From contig NZ_JALGQH010000022.1 in NCBI RefSeq assembly GCF_022810305.1, positions 1 through 64,000 of the forward strand: a DNA stretch of 64,000 bases. The letters are read 5' to 3'. Shown in pieces: positions 51,792 to 60,509 of this stretch (positions within the stretch are counted from its first letter, which is position 1; each line of letters starts with the position of its first letter). The notes below the pieces were generated by a model. It was not told the origin of the DNA and searched no databases. It saw only the letters and a list, made by a program, of their open reading frames with translations. The stretch is from Rhodococcus sp. ARC_M6 (GTDB lineage: Bacteria; Actinomycetota; Actinomycetes; Mycobacteriales; Mycobacteriaceae). The position numbers and the translations under genes were made by a program.

Positions 51792-53816
51792 TCAGCTGTG
51801 TGTCGGCTGGAGATACACGATCTCCTCCGTGATGGGAGCGTTGTCGTCGGGAGTGGGTTCCTGACGGCGACGCCACCAGATGGTGAAGGCAACAGCTCCG
51901 ACCACCAGAAGGAACAGACCGGCTACTGCCAGCCAGAATTTCGGTCCGTAGTAACCGACCAGAACCATGCGCATTGCGTTGCGCGCCCAGGTCAGTGGCA
52001 TCAGGGCGTGCAACCACTGCAGCGGCGCCGGCATCTGTTCGATCGGGTACACGGCGCCGAAGGCGAAGATCTGAATCATCAAGGCGCCCAGGGCGATGAA
52101 AGTGCCGTTGATCGCGCCGAATACGACAGTGAACAGTCGTCCCAATGCCACTGCTGCGGCACCCACGAGAATCATGACGGCGATCATTGCGACGACGCTC
52201 GGCGGGTCCACATTCGCGACGGTCAGCGACACTACCGACAGAACGAGTGCTGTCACCAAAGTGACGAGAGCCGGAACGCGGTACCGGCGCAGACCTTCTC
52301 GGACGACGGAGCTGTGTACTTGCTCCGAGCGGCCTCGGCGCGGGCGAACGATGAACCAGGTCAGGATTCCGCAGAGGAACAGGATCACAGACATGACGGC
52401 GGGTACTGCGCCCGGTCCGAAGCCGGCGGCAGGGTAGTTGTTCTGAGCGTCGACGGAGACGGGTGCCGAGAGCAGGTTGGCGGTGGTGGAACGTTCCTCT
52501 TCGGTGAACTGCGGAACCTGGGCAGCGCCATCGGTGAGTCCCTGCGCCAGTTCGTTGCTACCGGCGTCCAACTCACCGACGCCGGTGGACAACTCGCCCA
52601 GTCCATCGCGGAGTTCGATGCTGCCGGCTGCCAGCTGGCCGAGGCCGGAAGATAGTTCGTTCGCGCCGGAATCGAGTTGATGTGCACCGGTGGAAAGCTC
52701 GCCGAGACCACTACTCAATTCGCCGACGCCGGCTGCTGCTGCATTCAATCCGCCGCGGTAGTCGCTCTTCGGATCGGTGAGTTGGTTCGTGATTTCTCGG
52801 GCACCGTCACGCAGTTGGCCGAGTTGGCTGACGATGTCGTCTTCTGCCGGCTGCGCTGTCAGCGTGGCACGCAAGCCGGACAGTGCGTCGACGAGTCCGG
52901 CGGAGACGGGATCGCCCGCAAGGCGTAGTGAAGTGATCAATGAATCGATCTGGCCGACTATCTGTCCGGACGAGCCGACGAGGTCGAGGATCGGGGTGGT
53001 CACCATGTCGACCACTTCGCTGATCTGGCCGGCGCCGGCGCCGAGCTCATCTGTTCCGGCGACCAACTGCTTCATGCCGGCATTCAGTTCCTGTGCCCCG
53101 GCGGCTGCCTCGTCTGCCCCGGCAGCAAGTTCTCCGGTGCCCGCTGCGAGTTCCTTCCCACCCTGGTTCGCCTCACCGAGGCCTGTCGCCAGTTCCTTGC
53201 TGCCGTCGTGGAGTTGCGTGGTGCCGGCCAATGCCTGGCCGGTTCCGTCGGAAAGCTGTTTCGCGCCGGCTGCAGCTTCTCCGAATCCGGCGCCCAGATC
53301 GCCGAGGCCGATGAGGACCTGGTCGATGGACTGCTCGCCGATCGACTCGGAGACGGCTGAACGCACCTGCGCGATGACGCTTTCGCCGACAGGCGTTGCT
53401 ACGAGGCTGTTGTAGTCGTTGTAGACCACCTGGAGCTGAGCCTTGCGGCCCGACCCGGTGGCAGCACTCGCGACATCGGCGCTGAAGCTCTCGGGGATCA
53501 CCACGGAGAAGTAGAAGCTGCCGTCGTCGACACCGTCCTTCGCCTCCTGGGCCGTCACAACTTTCCACGCGACGTCACCGCTGTCGACCAGTCCGGAGAC
53601 CACTTCGGTTCCGGCTTCGAGGCGAGTTCCGTCGAGATCGGTGCCGGCGTCGGCGTTGACGATCGCGACCGGCAATTGGTTCACGGTGTCGCCGGGGTTC
53701 CACAGCGCCCACATGTAGAACGCAGCCATCGAGAGAGGCGCAATTACGAGGATGGCGAGGATTGTGCGAATGAGGTGCGTTCGACGCGTAGAGACGTCGG
53801 AACCGGATGGTGACAC
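51792..53816 (-). CDS. YhgE/Pip-family membrane protein
   Basis: The product has 674 residues. One N-terminal hydrophobic helix (about 18-38) precedes an extracellular region that begins with the conserved Pip motif VAIVNADAGTDLDGTRLEAG. From about 180 to 430 there is a long run of GxxELxxG-like units (for example AAGTGELAAGADEAAAGAQEL, shown in part), predicted as helical or coiled rod. The C-terminus has about five membrane helices of ABC-2 type. Relatives include the phage infection protein Pip and the ESX-associated YueB. The exported substrate or partner is unknown. The promoter region has an inverted repeat at 53923-53938. Confidence 0.8.
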   Translation of the reverse strand: MSPSGSDVSTRRTHLIRTILAILVIAPLSMAAFYMWALWNPGDTVNQLPVAIVNADAGTDLDGTRLEAGTEVVSGLVDSGDVAWKVVTAQEAKDGVDDGSFYFSVVIPESFSADVASAATGSGRKAQLQVVYNDYNSLVATPVGESVIAQVRSAVSESIGEQSIDQVLIGLGDLGAGFGEAAAGAKQLSDGTGQALAGTTQLHDGSKELATGLGEANQGGKELAAGTGELAAGADEAAAGAQELNAGMKQLVAGTDELGAGAGQISEVVDMVTTPILDLVGSSGQIVGQIDSLITSLRLAGDPVSAGLVDALSGLRATLTAQPAEDDIVSQLGQLRDGAREITNQLTDPKSDYRGGLNAAAAGVGELSSGLGELSTGAHQLDSGANELSSGLGQLAAGSIELRDGLGELSTGVGELDAGSNELAQGLTDGAAQVPQFTEEERSTTANLLSAPVSVDAQNNYPAAGFGPGAVPAVMSVILFLCGILTWFIVRPRRGRSEQVHSSVVREGLRRYRVPALVTLVTALVLSVVSLTVANVDPPSVVAMIAVMILVGAAAVALGRLFTVVFGAINGTFIALGALMIQIFAFGAVYPIEQMPAPLQWLHALMPLTWARNAMRMVLVGYYGPKFWLAVAGLFLLVVGAVAFTIWWRRRQEPTPDDNAPITEEIVYLQPTHS

Positions 53817-53922
53817 TGTCTAGGCTCCTGTCGTTTGACCGGAGCGCAAGTGCGGTTGACGCCACGGCAAAGGTTGGACGTATGTCCAGCTGTGTCACAG
53901 TACAAAGAGATGGTCATCAGTG

Positions 53923-53938
53923 TGACCGTTTTCGGTCA
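53923..53938. promoter_or_regulatory. Inverted repeat upstream of the YhgE/Pip gene
   Basis: TGACCG-TTTT-CGGTCA is a 16-bp inverted repeat about 107 bp upstream of the YhgE/Pip start at 53816 and 53 bp beyond the stop of the GyrI-like gene. It looks like a TetR-type operator. No regulator gene is adjacent, so the factor would act in trans. Confidence 0.5.
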
Positions 53939-53990
53939 ATTGGTGTGGCAATGACGGGCAATCTGTAACTCTGAGTCGTGGCGTAGTTGG

Positions 53991-54608
53991 CTAAGCGGAG
54001 CAAACGGGTTGGCGGAGGATGGTTCGGAGCTTGGCCGGAACGCTCTTGCGGGCGTCACTCAAGTAGATCTCGTGGTGATCGCCGTTGAAGGTCAGTCCGT
54101 GCTCGGGCATGAACTCGGTGTGTAGCCGGGCGAGAGTGGGGGCTTCGTCGTCATAGGGGCCGATATGCAGGATCTGGACGCTGCGGCCTTCGGTGAATGT
54201 GACCGGACGCAGTAGATCGAGAGCCGGGAGATCCTTCTTGCCGGCCACCGTCACGCGGGCTTGCTCGATGTCGGCCCCGGTGATCCACTCCGGCTGCGCG
54301 ATCATCATCGTCCAGCCCCAATCATCCTTGTTGCCGGCGACGAAGGCGCCCAGATCGGAGGCCCGCCACAGGCCTTCGAGTGGTGCGACCACGTAGTCGC
54401 GATTCTGTGCCTTCTTGCTGGTGAACTTGACCGTGTAAGCCACGGCGTACAAAGCCTCGATGGCGGCGGCATGCTCGGGCGATGTGTTCGGGTTGCCGTG
54501 CCCGTCGACTGCGATGTAGGTCAGCTCGGGCACATCGACAAAAACGAAGGCCTTGGTGGTCGGTGCGTAAAGCTCCTTGTGCGCCTTCTTGCAGTCGTAC
54601 TTGTCCAT
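53991..54608 (-). CDS. GyrI-like small-molecule-binding protein
   Basis: The product has 205 residues; AAAGG precedes the ATG. The opening KELYAPTTKAFVFVDVPELTYIAVDGHGNPN and the closing VQILHIGPYDDEAPTLARLHTEF, then HHEIYLSDARKS, match the GyrI-like (SHS2/SRPBCC-adjacent) family of stand-alone ligand-binding proteins. Some homologues hydrolyse or sequester cyclopropanoid and other toxic compounds. It has no attached DNA-binding domain. The function here is unknown. Confidence 0.78.
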   Translation of the reverse strand: MDKYDCKKAHKELYAPTTKAFVFVDVPELTYIAVDGHGNPNTSPEHAAAIEALYAVAYTVKFTSKKAQNRDYVVAPLEGLWRASDLGAFVAGNKDDWGWTMMIAQPEWITGADIEQARVTVAGKKDLPALDLLRPVTFTEGRSVQILHIGPYDDEAPTLARLHTEFMPEHGLTFNGDHHEIYLSDARKSVPAKLRTILRQPVCSA

Positions 54609-54647
54609 GGCCGAGCCTTTCTGCTTTCTATCGGATGGCGAGCTGGA

Positions 54648-55139
54648 TCAGCACGGGCTCGGTTCGTCGATCTTGACTGCGGACAACACTGCTTCGATTT
54701 CCCCGAACGGGCTACCCGCTGACGGCGTCTGATCGACGACGATCCAGTTCGAATCGACCACCTGGCGTCGGCCTGCGCCCGTCGCATCTGCGCTCCGGGA
54801 GAAGAAGACGCCGGCGGCCTGGATGGTGTCCTGCGCATCTTGGAGATTCATGCACATGACGTCAGGCATCGTCGCGGGCGCTGCGGCAGGTGTCACGACC
54901 GGGGGTGCGACGGGAGGAGGCGCAACAGGCGAGACAGCGGTCGTTGTCGCGACCGGGGCAGCTGTTGTCGTGGTGACCAGTGCGCTGGTTGTCGTCGGCG
55001 CTGCCGTTGTCGATGTGGGCTTGGTGTCCGCGCTTTCTCCGGAGCATGCAGTCAAGGCGGTTGCAGCAAACGCCGCGACGATCATGGTGCGCGTAACTGT
55101 ACTGGAGGTCCGAAAGCGGAGGGAGCGTCTGGTGCGCAC
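54648..55139 (-). CDS. Lipoprotein with Thr/Pro/Ala linker and PASTA-like domain
   Basis: The product has 163 residues from a GTG preceded by AAGGAA; the frame to 55229 is an upstream extension. A lipoprotein signal ends with the lipobox ALTAC (C at about 32). A low-complexity linker rich in Thr, Ala and Pro (about 38-95) spaces out a C-terminal domain beginning MPDVMCMNLQDAQDTIQAAG and ending with WIVVDQTPSAGSPF, which follows the PASTA pattern (PDVxGxxxxxAxxxL...VxxQxPxxG). PASTA domains bind peptidoglycan, so a cell-wall sensor or anchor is likely. Confidence 0.75.
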   Translation of the reverse strand: MRTRRSLRFRTSSTVTRTMIVAAFAATALTACSGESADTKPTSTTAAPTTTSALVTTTTAAPVATTTAVSPVAPPPVAPPVVTPAAAPATMPDVMCMNLQDAQDTIQAAGVFFSRSADATGAGRRQVVDSNWIVVDQTPSAGSPFGEIEAVLSAVKIDEPSPC

Positions 55140-55301
55140 GAGGTATTCCTTGGTTTGAGGTGACCCGAAGTAGGGAACTCCGAGAAAAATACACATTAGA
55201 TGAACGTGATCCGTTGCGGGTCCGTTCATCTATTTATGTTGCCATGCAACGAAACTCGTAGATATGTCGACGCGGACGGTTCGGAGAATGGATTGACATC
55301 A

Positions 55302-56456
55302 ATGGTGAAGTTGTCGGCGACAGCGGTTGCCTGTGTAGTCGCGTCCACTGCACTACTCGGTGCGACGCACGCGCAAGCGTCTCCGTGGGACTGCAATGTC
55401 ACCGGAAGCCTCGAAAAGTCTGGTGGGCCCACCAACCCGATTCCCTGGCTCAACGGGACCAACGGAAATCTTCCCGAACTGCAGGGTCGTACCTCGGCGG
55501 TCGAGTACATCACCGGCGCGCTCAGCCCCAACCAGACCGTCGAACGGTTCAATGTCCTGGGCACGGATCTCGGGATCATGTGGGACAACGGTGCCGGTCA
55601 GGTGCTGACGGTATTCGGCGACACAGTCGGCATCGGGTCGGATCTCCTCTGTAGCGGAGTTGTGGGGGACTGGCGCAGCAATGTCCTGTTCCGCAGTGGC
55701 GACGGCAATCTGTCCGACGGTATGAATATCGATTCCTCGCCTACAGACCGGCCAAATCACTCACGCGAGATCATCGGAAGCCTCAAGGTCACCGGCGTCG
55801 AGACCAGCAGCATTCCCACGACGGGCATTTCGGTGAACGGAGTGCAGTACGTCAACTACATGTCTGTGCGGGCATGGGGCGGATCAGGAGAATGGGCCAC
55901 CAACTTCTCGCAGATCGCGTCTTCGCACGACAACGGTGAGACGTGGCAGGTCGAACCGTCGTCGGCGCGTCCAAATCTGCCGTTGACGGGCAACGCCAAT
56001 TTTCAGATGGGGTCCTTCGTCAAAGACGGTGGGTACGTCTACAACTTCGGGACGCCGCCGGGTCGTTTCTCCGAAGCGAGACTTTCGCGGGTGAAGGAAG
56101 AAGCGATTGTCGACGCGGCAGCCTACGAGTATTGGGACGGAAAGGATTGGGTACCAAACAATCCCGACGTTGCTGTGCCCGTTCTCGATGGTGATGTGAG
56201 TGAACTGTCGGTGCAGTACAACAACTATCTGGGCAAATTCGTTGCCATGTACTCCGATGCATCAGGCTCGCTGGTGTTGCGAACAGCGGATCAGTTGACC
56301 GGACCGTGGAGTGCATCCGACGTCGTGATCGGATCGGGCGCCGTCCCGGGTCTGTACGGTGCGTACATGCATCCGTGGTCGCAGGGTCATGATCTGTACT
56401 TTCTTGCGACTACCTGGTCCGACTACAACGTGATGCTGATGAGGACGACGCTGTAG
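55302..56456 (+). CDS. Secreted DUF4185 protein, possible arabinan-acting glycoside hydrolase
   Basis: The product has 384 residues from MVKLSATAVAC, with a signal peptide ending ATHAQAS (about 27). The mature protein has DUF4185 features: a beta-propeller-like pattern with NVLGTDLGIMWDNGAGQVLTVFGDT, DWRSNVLF, GGYVYNFGTPPGRF and LYGAYMHPW. DUF4185 is the domain of recently described endo-D-arabinofuranases (GH183) acting on mycobacterial arabinogalactan, so remodelling of the rhodococcal arabinan is plausible. The catalytic acids cannot be assigned confidently from sequence alone. The extended frame to 55200 lacks a ribosome site. Confidence 0.75.
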   Translation: MVKLSATAVACVVASTALLGATHAQASPWDCNVTGSLEKSGGPTNPIPWLNGTNGNLPELQGRTSAVEYITGALSPNQTVERFNVLGTDLGIMWDNGAGQVLTVFGDTVGIGSDLLCSGVVGDWRSNVLFRSGDGNLSDGMNIDSSPTDRPNHSREIIGSLKVTGVETSSIPTTGISVNGVQYVNYMSVRAWGGSGEWATNFSQIASSHDNGETWQVEPSSARPNLPLTGNANFQMGSFVKDGGYVYNFGTPPGRFSEARLSRVKEEAIVDAAAYEYWDGKDWVPNNPDVAVPVLDGDVSELSVQYNNYLGKFVAMYSDASGSLVLRTADQLTGPWSASDVVIGSGAVPGLYGAYMHPWSQGHDLYFLATTWSDYNVMLMRTTL

Positions 56457-56484
56457 TAATAGAGTGCGTCGCTATCGTTGACCG

Positions 56485-57750
56485 GTGAGCACCGTCGACA
56501 ACGCACCTCAACTGATCTCGGCTCTACGCGACGTCTTGGTCGGTCCGCTACCCGAGATCGGGAACCGGTTTTCGGCGCTGATAGCTGATACGGCACCACA
56601 CTCGTCGCTCGTGATATTCACCCGCGAATGCACCGGTAGGCCGCGCAAAGTGGCTGGCGATCCGGCCGTCGTCGATCGGGTTACCATCGCTGAACTCGAT
56701 CACATTCGCAGCAGTCTGGCTGTGGGACAGATCTTTCGGGGCGTCATGACGGTTGCAGGTCGTGAGCGGGAGGTATTCGCGATTCTTGATCGGACCGATA
56801 CGCTGCTCGTGCTGACACCGCGTGCTGCGGCCGCCCGGAACGCATCGCTCGCGGTCGTGGCGGCGCTGTTCGGCGTTGTGGCGACAGGCATTCAATTGCA
56901 GGTCCGCAACGCCAGTCCGGCGTATCTGGCGGAGTCGAGAGCAGCGTCGTCGGAACGCGCACGCACGGTTGCCGAGATGACGGAAATCCATGCTGCGACG
57001 CTGGAAACCGTTCTTGCCACGTTGCGCTCGGATGATCTCGACGACACTCGGGCGCGAACGTCTGCTCGTGAGACAACCTCGTCGGCGTTGATCGGGTTGC
57101 GGTCAGCCGTCGACGTTCACCGTGAACTGGCAGAAGAAGCCATCACCACGGCGTTTGCGCGGATGCGAGGGGAGTTGCGGTCACTGATCAAACACCGCGA
57201 GATCGAATTGGAAATGGTGGAACCGCCCGTCGACGGCCGCGGCCTTCCCGGTGAAGTCGCCCACGGTGCGCGGGCAGTGGTGCGGGGTGCGGTGCTCGCA
57301 TTGGCCGACCAGCACACGCTGTCCAGGATTCGTGTGGCATGGAGTGTGGACAGTTCTGCGCTGCTGCTCGATATTCGCGACGACGGGGGAGGTGAAGCGG
57401 ATGTCGCTGATATCGAGCGTCAATTACGTTCTCGGGTAGAAACGTTGGGAGGACGGATCGATTCCGAATCGACGCCTGGTTGGGGTAGTCGAATCAGTGC
57501 TTCCCTTCCGCTCGACGTACACCTGGCGCTTCCGGTGGACCACACACTCGCGGAGTTGGCGCCGCGCGAATTCGAAGTGCTCGAGCATCTGGTCGCGGGG
57601 CGCCGTAACAAGGCGATCTCCGAACGGCTCGGTGTCAGTGAGAGCACGGTCAAATTTCACGTTGCCGGAGTGCTGAAAAAGTTAGGCGTCGAGAGCCGTG
57701 GCGCTGCCGCTGCCGTGGGTACTGAAGCTGGCATCAAGCCGGCACATTGA
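56485..57750 (+). CDS. HATPase-like/LuxR one-component regulator
   Basis: The product has 421 residues from a GTG. Residues 1-110 are unassigned, followed by a hydrophobic stretch (about 115-135) and helices (150-230). Residues 240-350 look like a degenerate histidine-kinase ATPase domain (LLLDIRDDGGGEADV.. and TLGGRIDSESTPGWGSRISASLPL, NarL-type kinase features). The C-terminal 65 residues are a LuxR/GerE helix-turn-helix (LAPREFEVLEHLVAGRRNKAISERLGVSESTVKFHVAGVLKKLGV). No phosphoacceptor receiver domain or clear phosphorylated His is present. Kinase-like sensing fused directly to DNA binding is unusual. It lies upstream of the iron importer genes, but its own target is unknown. Confidence 0.75.
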   Translation: MSTVDNAPQLISALRDVLVGPLPEIGNRFSALIADTAPHSSLVIFTRECTGRPRKVAGDPAVVDRVTIAELDHIRSSLAVGQIFRGVMTVAGREREVFAILDRTDTLLVLTPRAAAARNASLAVVAALFGVVATGIQLQVRNASPAYLAESRAASSERARTVAEMTEIHAATLETVLATLRSDDLDDTRARTSARETTSSALIGLRSAVDVHRELAEEAITTAFARMRGELRSLIKHREIELEMVEPPVDGRGLPGEVAHGARAVVRGAVLALADQHTLSRIRVAWSVDSSALLLDIRDDGGGEADVADIERQLRSRVETLGGRIDSESTPGWGSRISASLPLDVHLALPVDHTLAELAPREFEVLEHLVAGRRNKAISERLGVSESTVKFHVAGVLKKLGVESRGAAAAVGTEAGIKPAH

Positions 57751-57796
57751 ACATCTGACCAGGTTAAATGCAAATCTCGTTTACCTACACCCTGTC

Positions 57797-57815
57797 TTAG
57801 GTATGCCAACCCTAG
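57797..57815. promoter_or_regulatory. DtxR/IdeR-like iron box
   Basis: TTAGGTATGCCAACCCTAG matches the 19-bp IdeR consensus TTAGGTTAGSCTAACCTAA at 14 of 19 positions by my alignment, including the outer TTAGGT and inner CC pairs. It lies 61 bp upstream of the substrate-binding protein start at 57877. Iron-loaded IdeR would repress this importer. Confidence 0.6.
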
Positions 57816-57876
57816 GGGTAGCATCACCCGACGAAGGCAGCCGGGAGTGGTCCCGGCCACTACAGGACGGATGGAT

Positions 57877-58926
57877 ATGCGCAAGCGATTCGGACGGATT
57901 TCAGGGATTGCGTTGGCTACGGCTGCAGTCTTGGCAGTTGCCGCGTGCTCGAGTTCGGATTCGGACAAGACGACGGAAACCAGTGAAGCGGGTGCTCCCG
58001 AGTCGATCACGGTCTACAACGCTCAGCATGAGTCGCTGACCAAGGAGTGGGCCGACGCCTTCACCAAGGAAACCGGCATCAAGGTCGAGATGCGTCAGGG
58101 CAGTGACACCGAGCTCGGCAATCAGTTGGTTGCCGAAGGTGACAAGTCGCCGGCTGATGTTTTCCTCACGGAGAACTCGCCCGCGATGACCCTCGTCGAG
58201 AACGCCGGCCTCTTCACCGACGTGAAGGCTGACACCATCGCGCAGGTTCCCAGCGAGTACCGCCCGTCGAGTGGCAAGTGGACCGGCATCGCTGCACGCT
58301 CCACCGTCTTTGCCTACAACAAGGACATGCTGACCGAAGATCAGCTGCCCAAGTCGCTCCTGGACTTGCAGAACCCGGAATGGAAGGACCGCTGGGCGGC
58401 TTCGCCTTCGGGAGCAGACTTCCAGGCGATCGTCAGTGCCCTCCTCGAGCTCAAGGGTGAGGACGCAACCAAGGCATGGCTCGCGGGCATGAAGGACAAC
58501 GTCCGCACGTACAAGGGCAACGGCACGGTCATGAAGGCCGTCAACGCGGGTGAGATCCCCGGCGGCGTGATCTACCACTACTACTGGTTCGGCGATCAGG
58601 CCAAGACCGGTGAGAACAGCAAGAACGTCACACTGCACTACTTCAAGAACGAAGATCCGGGCGCATTCGTCAGTGTCTCCGGCGGCGGTGTTCTGAAGTC
58701 CAGCTCGAAGCAGGATGCAGCGCAGCAGTTCCTGAAGTTCGTCACCGGCAAGTCCGGCCAGGAAGTTCTCCAGAACGGTACGTCGTTCGAGTACACGGTC
58801 GGCAGCGATGTTCCGGCCAACGCGAAGCTGGTTCCCCTGGCAGATCTGCAGGCGCCGAAGATCGATCCGGCGAAGTTGAACAGCCCGCAGGTGACGCAGC
58901 TGATGACCGAAGCTGGTCTGCTCTGA
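57877..58926 (+). CDS. Iron(III) ABC transporter substrate-binding lipoprotein (FbpA-like)
   Basis: The product has 349 residues from MRKRFGRIS; AGGACGG lies upstream of this ATG. A lipoprotein signal ends with the lipobox VAAC (about 22-24). The mature protein is a type-1 periplasmic-binding fold: ITVYNAQHESLTKEWADAFTKETGIKVEMRQGSD, AGLFTDV, VMKAVNAGEIPGGVIYHYYWF (the FbpA-type YxYYW tyrosine patch that binds Fe3+). It captures ferric iron at the cell surface for the permease and ATPase encoded next. It is preceded by an IdeR-like box. Confidence 0.85.
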   Translation: MRKRFGRISGIALATAAVLAVAACSSSDSDKTTETSEAGAPESITVYNAQHESLTKEWADAFTKETGIKVEMRQGSDTELGNQLVAEGDKSPADVFLTENSPAMTLVENAGLFTDVKADTIAQVPSEYRPSSGKWTGIAARSTVFAYNKDMLTEDQLPKSLLDLQNPEWKDRWAASPSGADFQAIVSALLELKGEDATKAWLAGMKDNVRTYKGNGTVMKAVNAGEIPGGVIYHYYWFGDQAKTGENSKNVTLHYFKNEDPGAFVSVSGGGVLKSSSKQDAAQQFLKFVTGKSGQEVLQNGTSFEYTVGSDVPANAKLVPLADLQAPKIDPAKLNSPQVTQLMTEAGLL

Positions 58927-58946
58927 ATCTCGGATTGAAGGACCGC

Positions 58947-60509
58947 GTGCGGTCGGAGCGAGCACAGGCTCGCCCGACCGCACGTCGGAACCGACCCTCG
59001 TTTCTCCTGGCCGTAACCGCCATTGTGGTGGTTGCGGTTTCGTTCGTTCCACTGGGCTACGTGATCGCGCAGAGTATCGATACAGGCTGGGATACCGCTT
59101 CGGCGTTGCTGTTCCGGCCGCGGGTGCTCGAATTGCTGGTCAATACGGTGCAATTGGTGGTTGTCACCGTGCCCCTGTGCGTGATCGTCGGTGTTGTCGC
59201 CGCCTGGTTGGTGGAGCGCACCCGCGTCTTCGGGGCCAAGATCTGGGCTGTTCTTCTTGCTGCCCCACTTGCCATTCCGGCGTTTGTCAACAGCTACTCC
59301 TGGGTGACGGCCATTCCGTCGCTCGGGGGACTGCACGGCGGTGTGCTGATCGCGACGCTGTCCTACTTTCCTCTGGTCTACATTCCCGTCGCGGCGACCT
59401 TGCGACGGTTGGATCCCGCCGTGGAGGAATCTGCCCGCGCGCTCGGACTCGGTCCGTGGGGCGTGTTCTTCCGTGTAGTCGTTCCGCAGCTACGGCTTGC
59501 TATCTCCGGTGGTGCGCTGTTGGTTTCGCTGCATTTGCTCTCCGAGTACGGCGCCTTCGTGTTCATCCGGTTCGACACCTTCACCACTGCGATTTTCGAG
59601 CAGTACCAATCGACGTTCAACGGAGCCGCCGCGACGATGCTCGCCGGCGTTTTGGTGCTGTTCTGCCTGACTCTCCTGGTGATCGAATCCGTCGTCCGGG
59701 GTAGCGCGCGATATGCGCGAATCGGTTCCGGTTCGGCCAGGCGTATGACGCCGGCTGATCTGGGTTGGCGGTACCAGCCAATCGCGCTCGTCTTCCTTGC
59801 CGCGACGATCATTCTGTCCGTGGGCGTTCCGGTTGCGAGTGTTCTGCGGTGGACCGTTCTCGGCGGGCGCGACGTGTGGAAGTTCGACGAACTGGCGTCG
59901 GCGCTCGGTCAGACTCTGGGCTTCGGGCTTGCCGGCGCTGTGGTTACGTGTGTGCTCGCGTTCCCGATCGCCTGGATCTCGATTCGTCATCGGGGGCGCT
60001 TCAGCCGCTTCCTCGAAGGCGCAACGTACATTTCGAGTTCCTTGCCCGGCATTGTCGTCGCCTTGGCCTTGGTGACGGTCACCATCAGATACGTGCATCC
60101 GCTCTATCAGACCGTGGGCGTGGTCATCGCCGCCTATTGCCTGTTGTTCCTGCCGCGTGCGCTGGTGAATCTGAGAGTCGGGCTCTCGCAGGCACCGACG
60201 GGACTCGAAGAAGCGGCTCAGTCCCTGGGCATTTCACCGTTCTCGGCATTCTTCCGCGTCACACTGCGTCTCGCTGCTCCCGCGACAGCAGCGGGTGGCG
60301 CATTGGTCTTTCTCGGAATCGTGAACGAGTTGACCGCCACTCTGCTGCTCGCGCCCACGGGAACTCGCACGCTGTCCATGCGATTCTGGTCGCTGAGCAG
60401 CGAAATTGACTATGCCGCCGCCGCTCCGTACGCGCTCATGATGATCGTGCTGTCTCTACCGATGACGTATCTGCTCTTCACTCAGTCCAAAAAGGTTGCC
60501 GGTCTATGA
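58947..60509 (+). CDS. Iron(III) ABC transporter permease, fused dual-permease form
   Basis: The product has about 520 residues and roughly 12 membrane helices made of two permease halves. Both halves carry an EAA-type loop: EESARALGLGPWGVFFRVVVPQL (about 175) and EEAAQSLGISPFSAFFRVTLRL (about 430). This fusion is characteristic of FbpB/SfuB ferric permeases. I chose the GTG at 58947 because GAAGGA lies just upstream; a TTG at 58935 is the alternative. The stop overlaps the ATPase start (ATGA). Confidence 0.86.
   Translation: MRSERAQARPTARRNRPSFLLAVTAIVVVAVSFVPLGYVIAQSIDTGWDTASALLFRPRVLELLVNTVQLVVVTVPLCVIVGVVAAWLVERTRVFGAKIWAVLLAAPLAIPAFVNSYSWVTAIPSLGGLHGGVLIATLSYFPLVYIPVAATLRRLDPAVEESARALGLGPWGVFFRVVVPQLRLAISGGALLVSLHLLSEYGAFVFIRFDTFTTAIFEQYQSTFNGAAATMLAGVLVLFCLTLLVIESVVRGSARYARIGSGSARRMTPADLGWRYQPIALVFLAATIILSVGVPVASVLRWTVLGGRDVWKFDELASALGQTLGFGLAGAVVTCVLAFPIAWISIRHRGRFSRFLEGATYISSSLPGIVVALALVTVTIRYVHPLYQTVGVVIAAYCLLFLPRALVNLRVGLSQAPTGLEEAAQSLGISPFSAFFRVTLRLAAPATAAGGALVFLGIVNELTATLLLAPTGTRTLSMRFWSLSSEIDYAAAAPYALMMIVLSLPMTYLLFTQSKKVAGL

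Noticed and set aside
57901-59052. 383-codon minus-strand frame
   Set aside because: It is a shadow of the iron-binding lipoprotein and permease genes, which have complete motifs on the plus strand.
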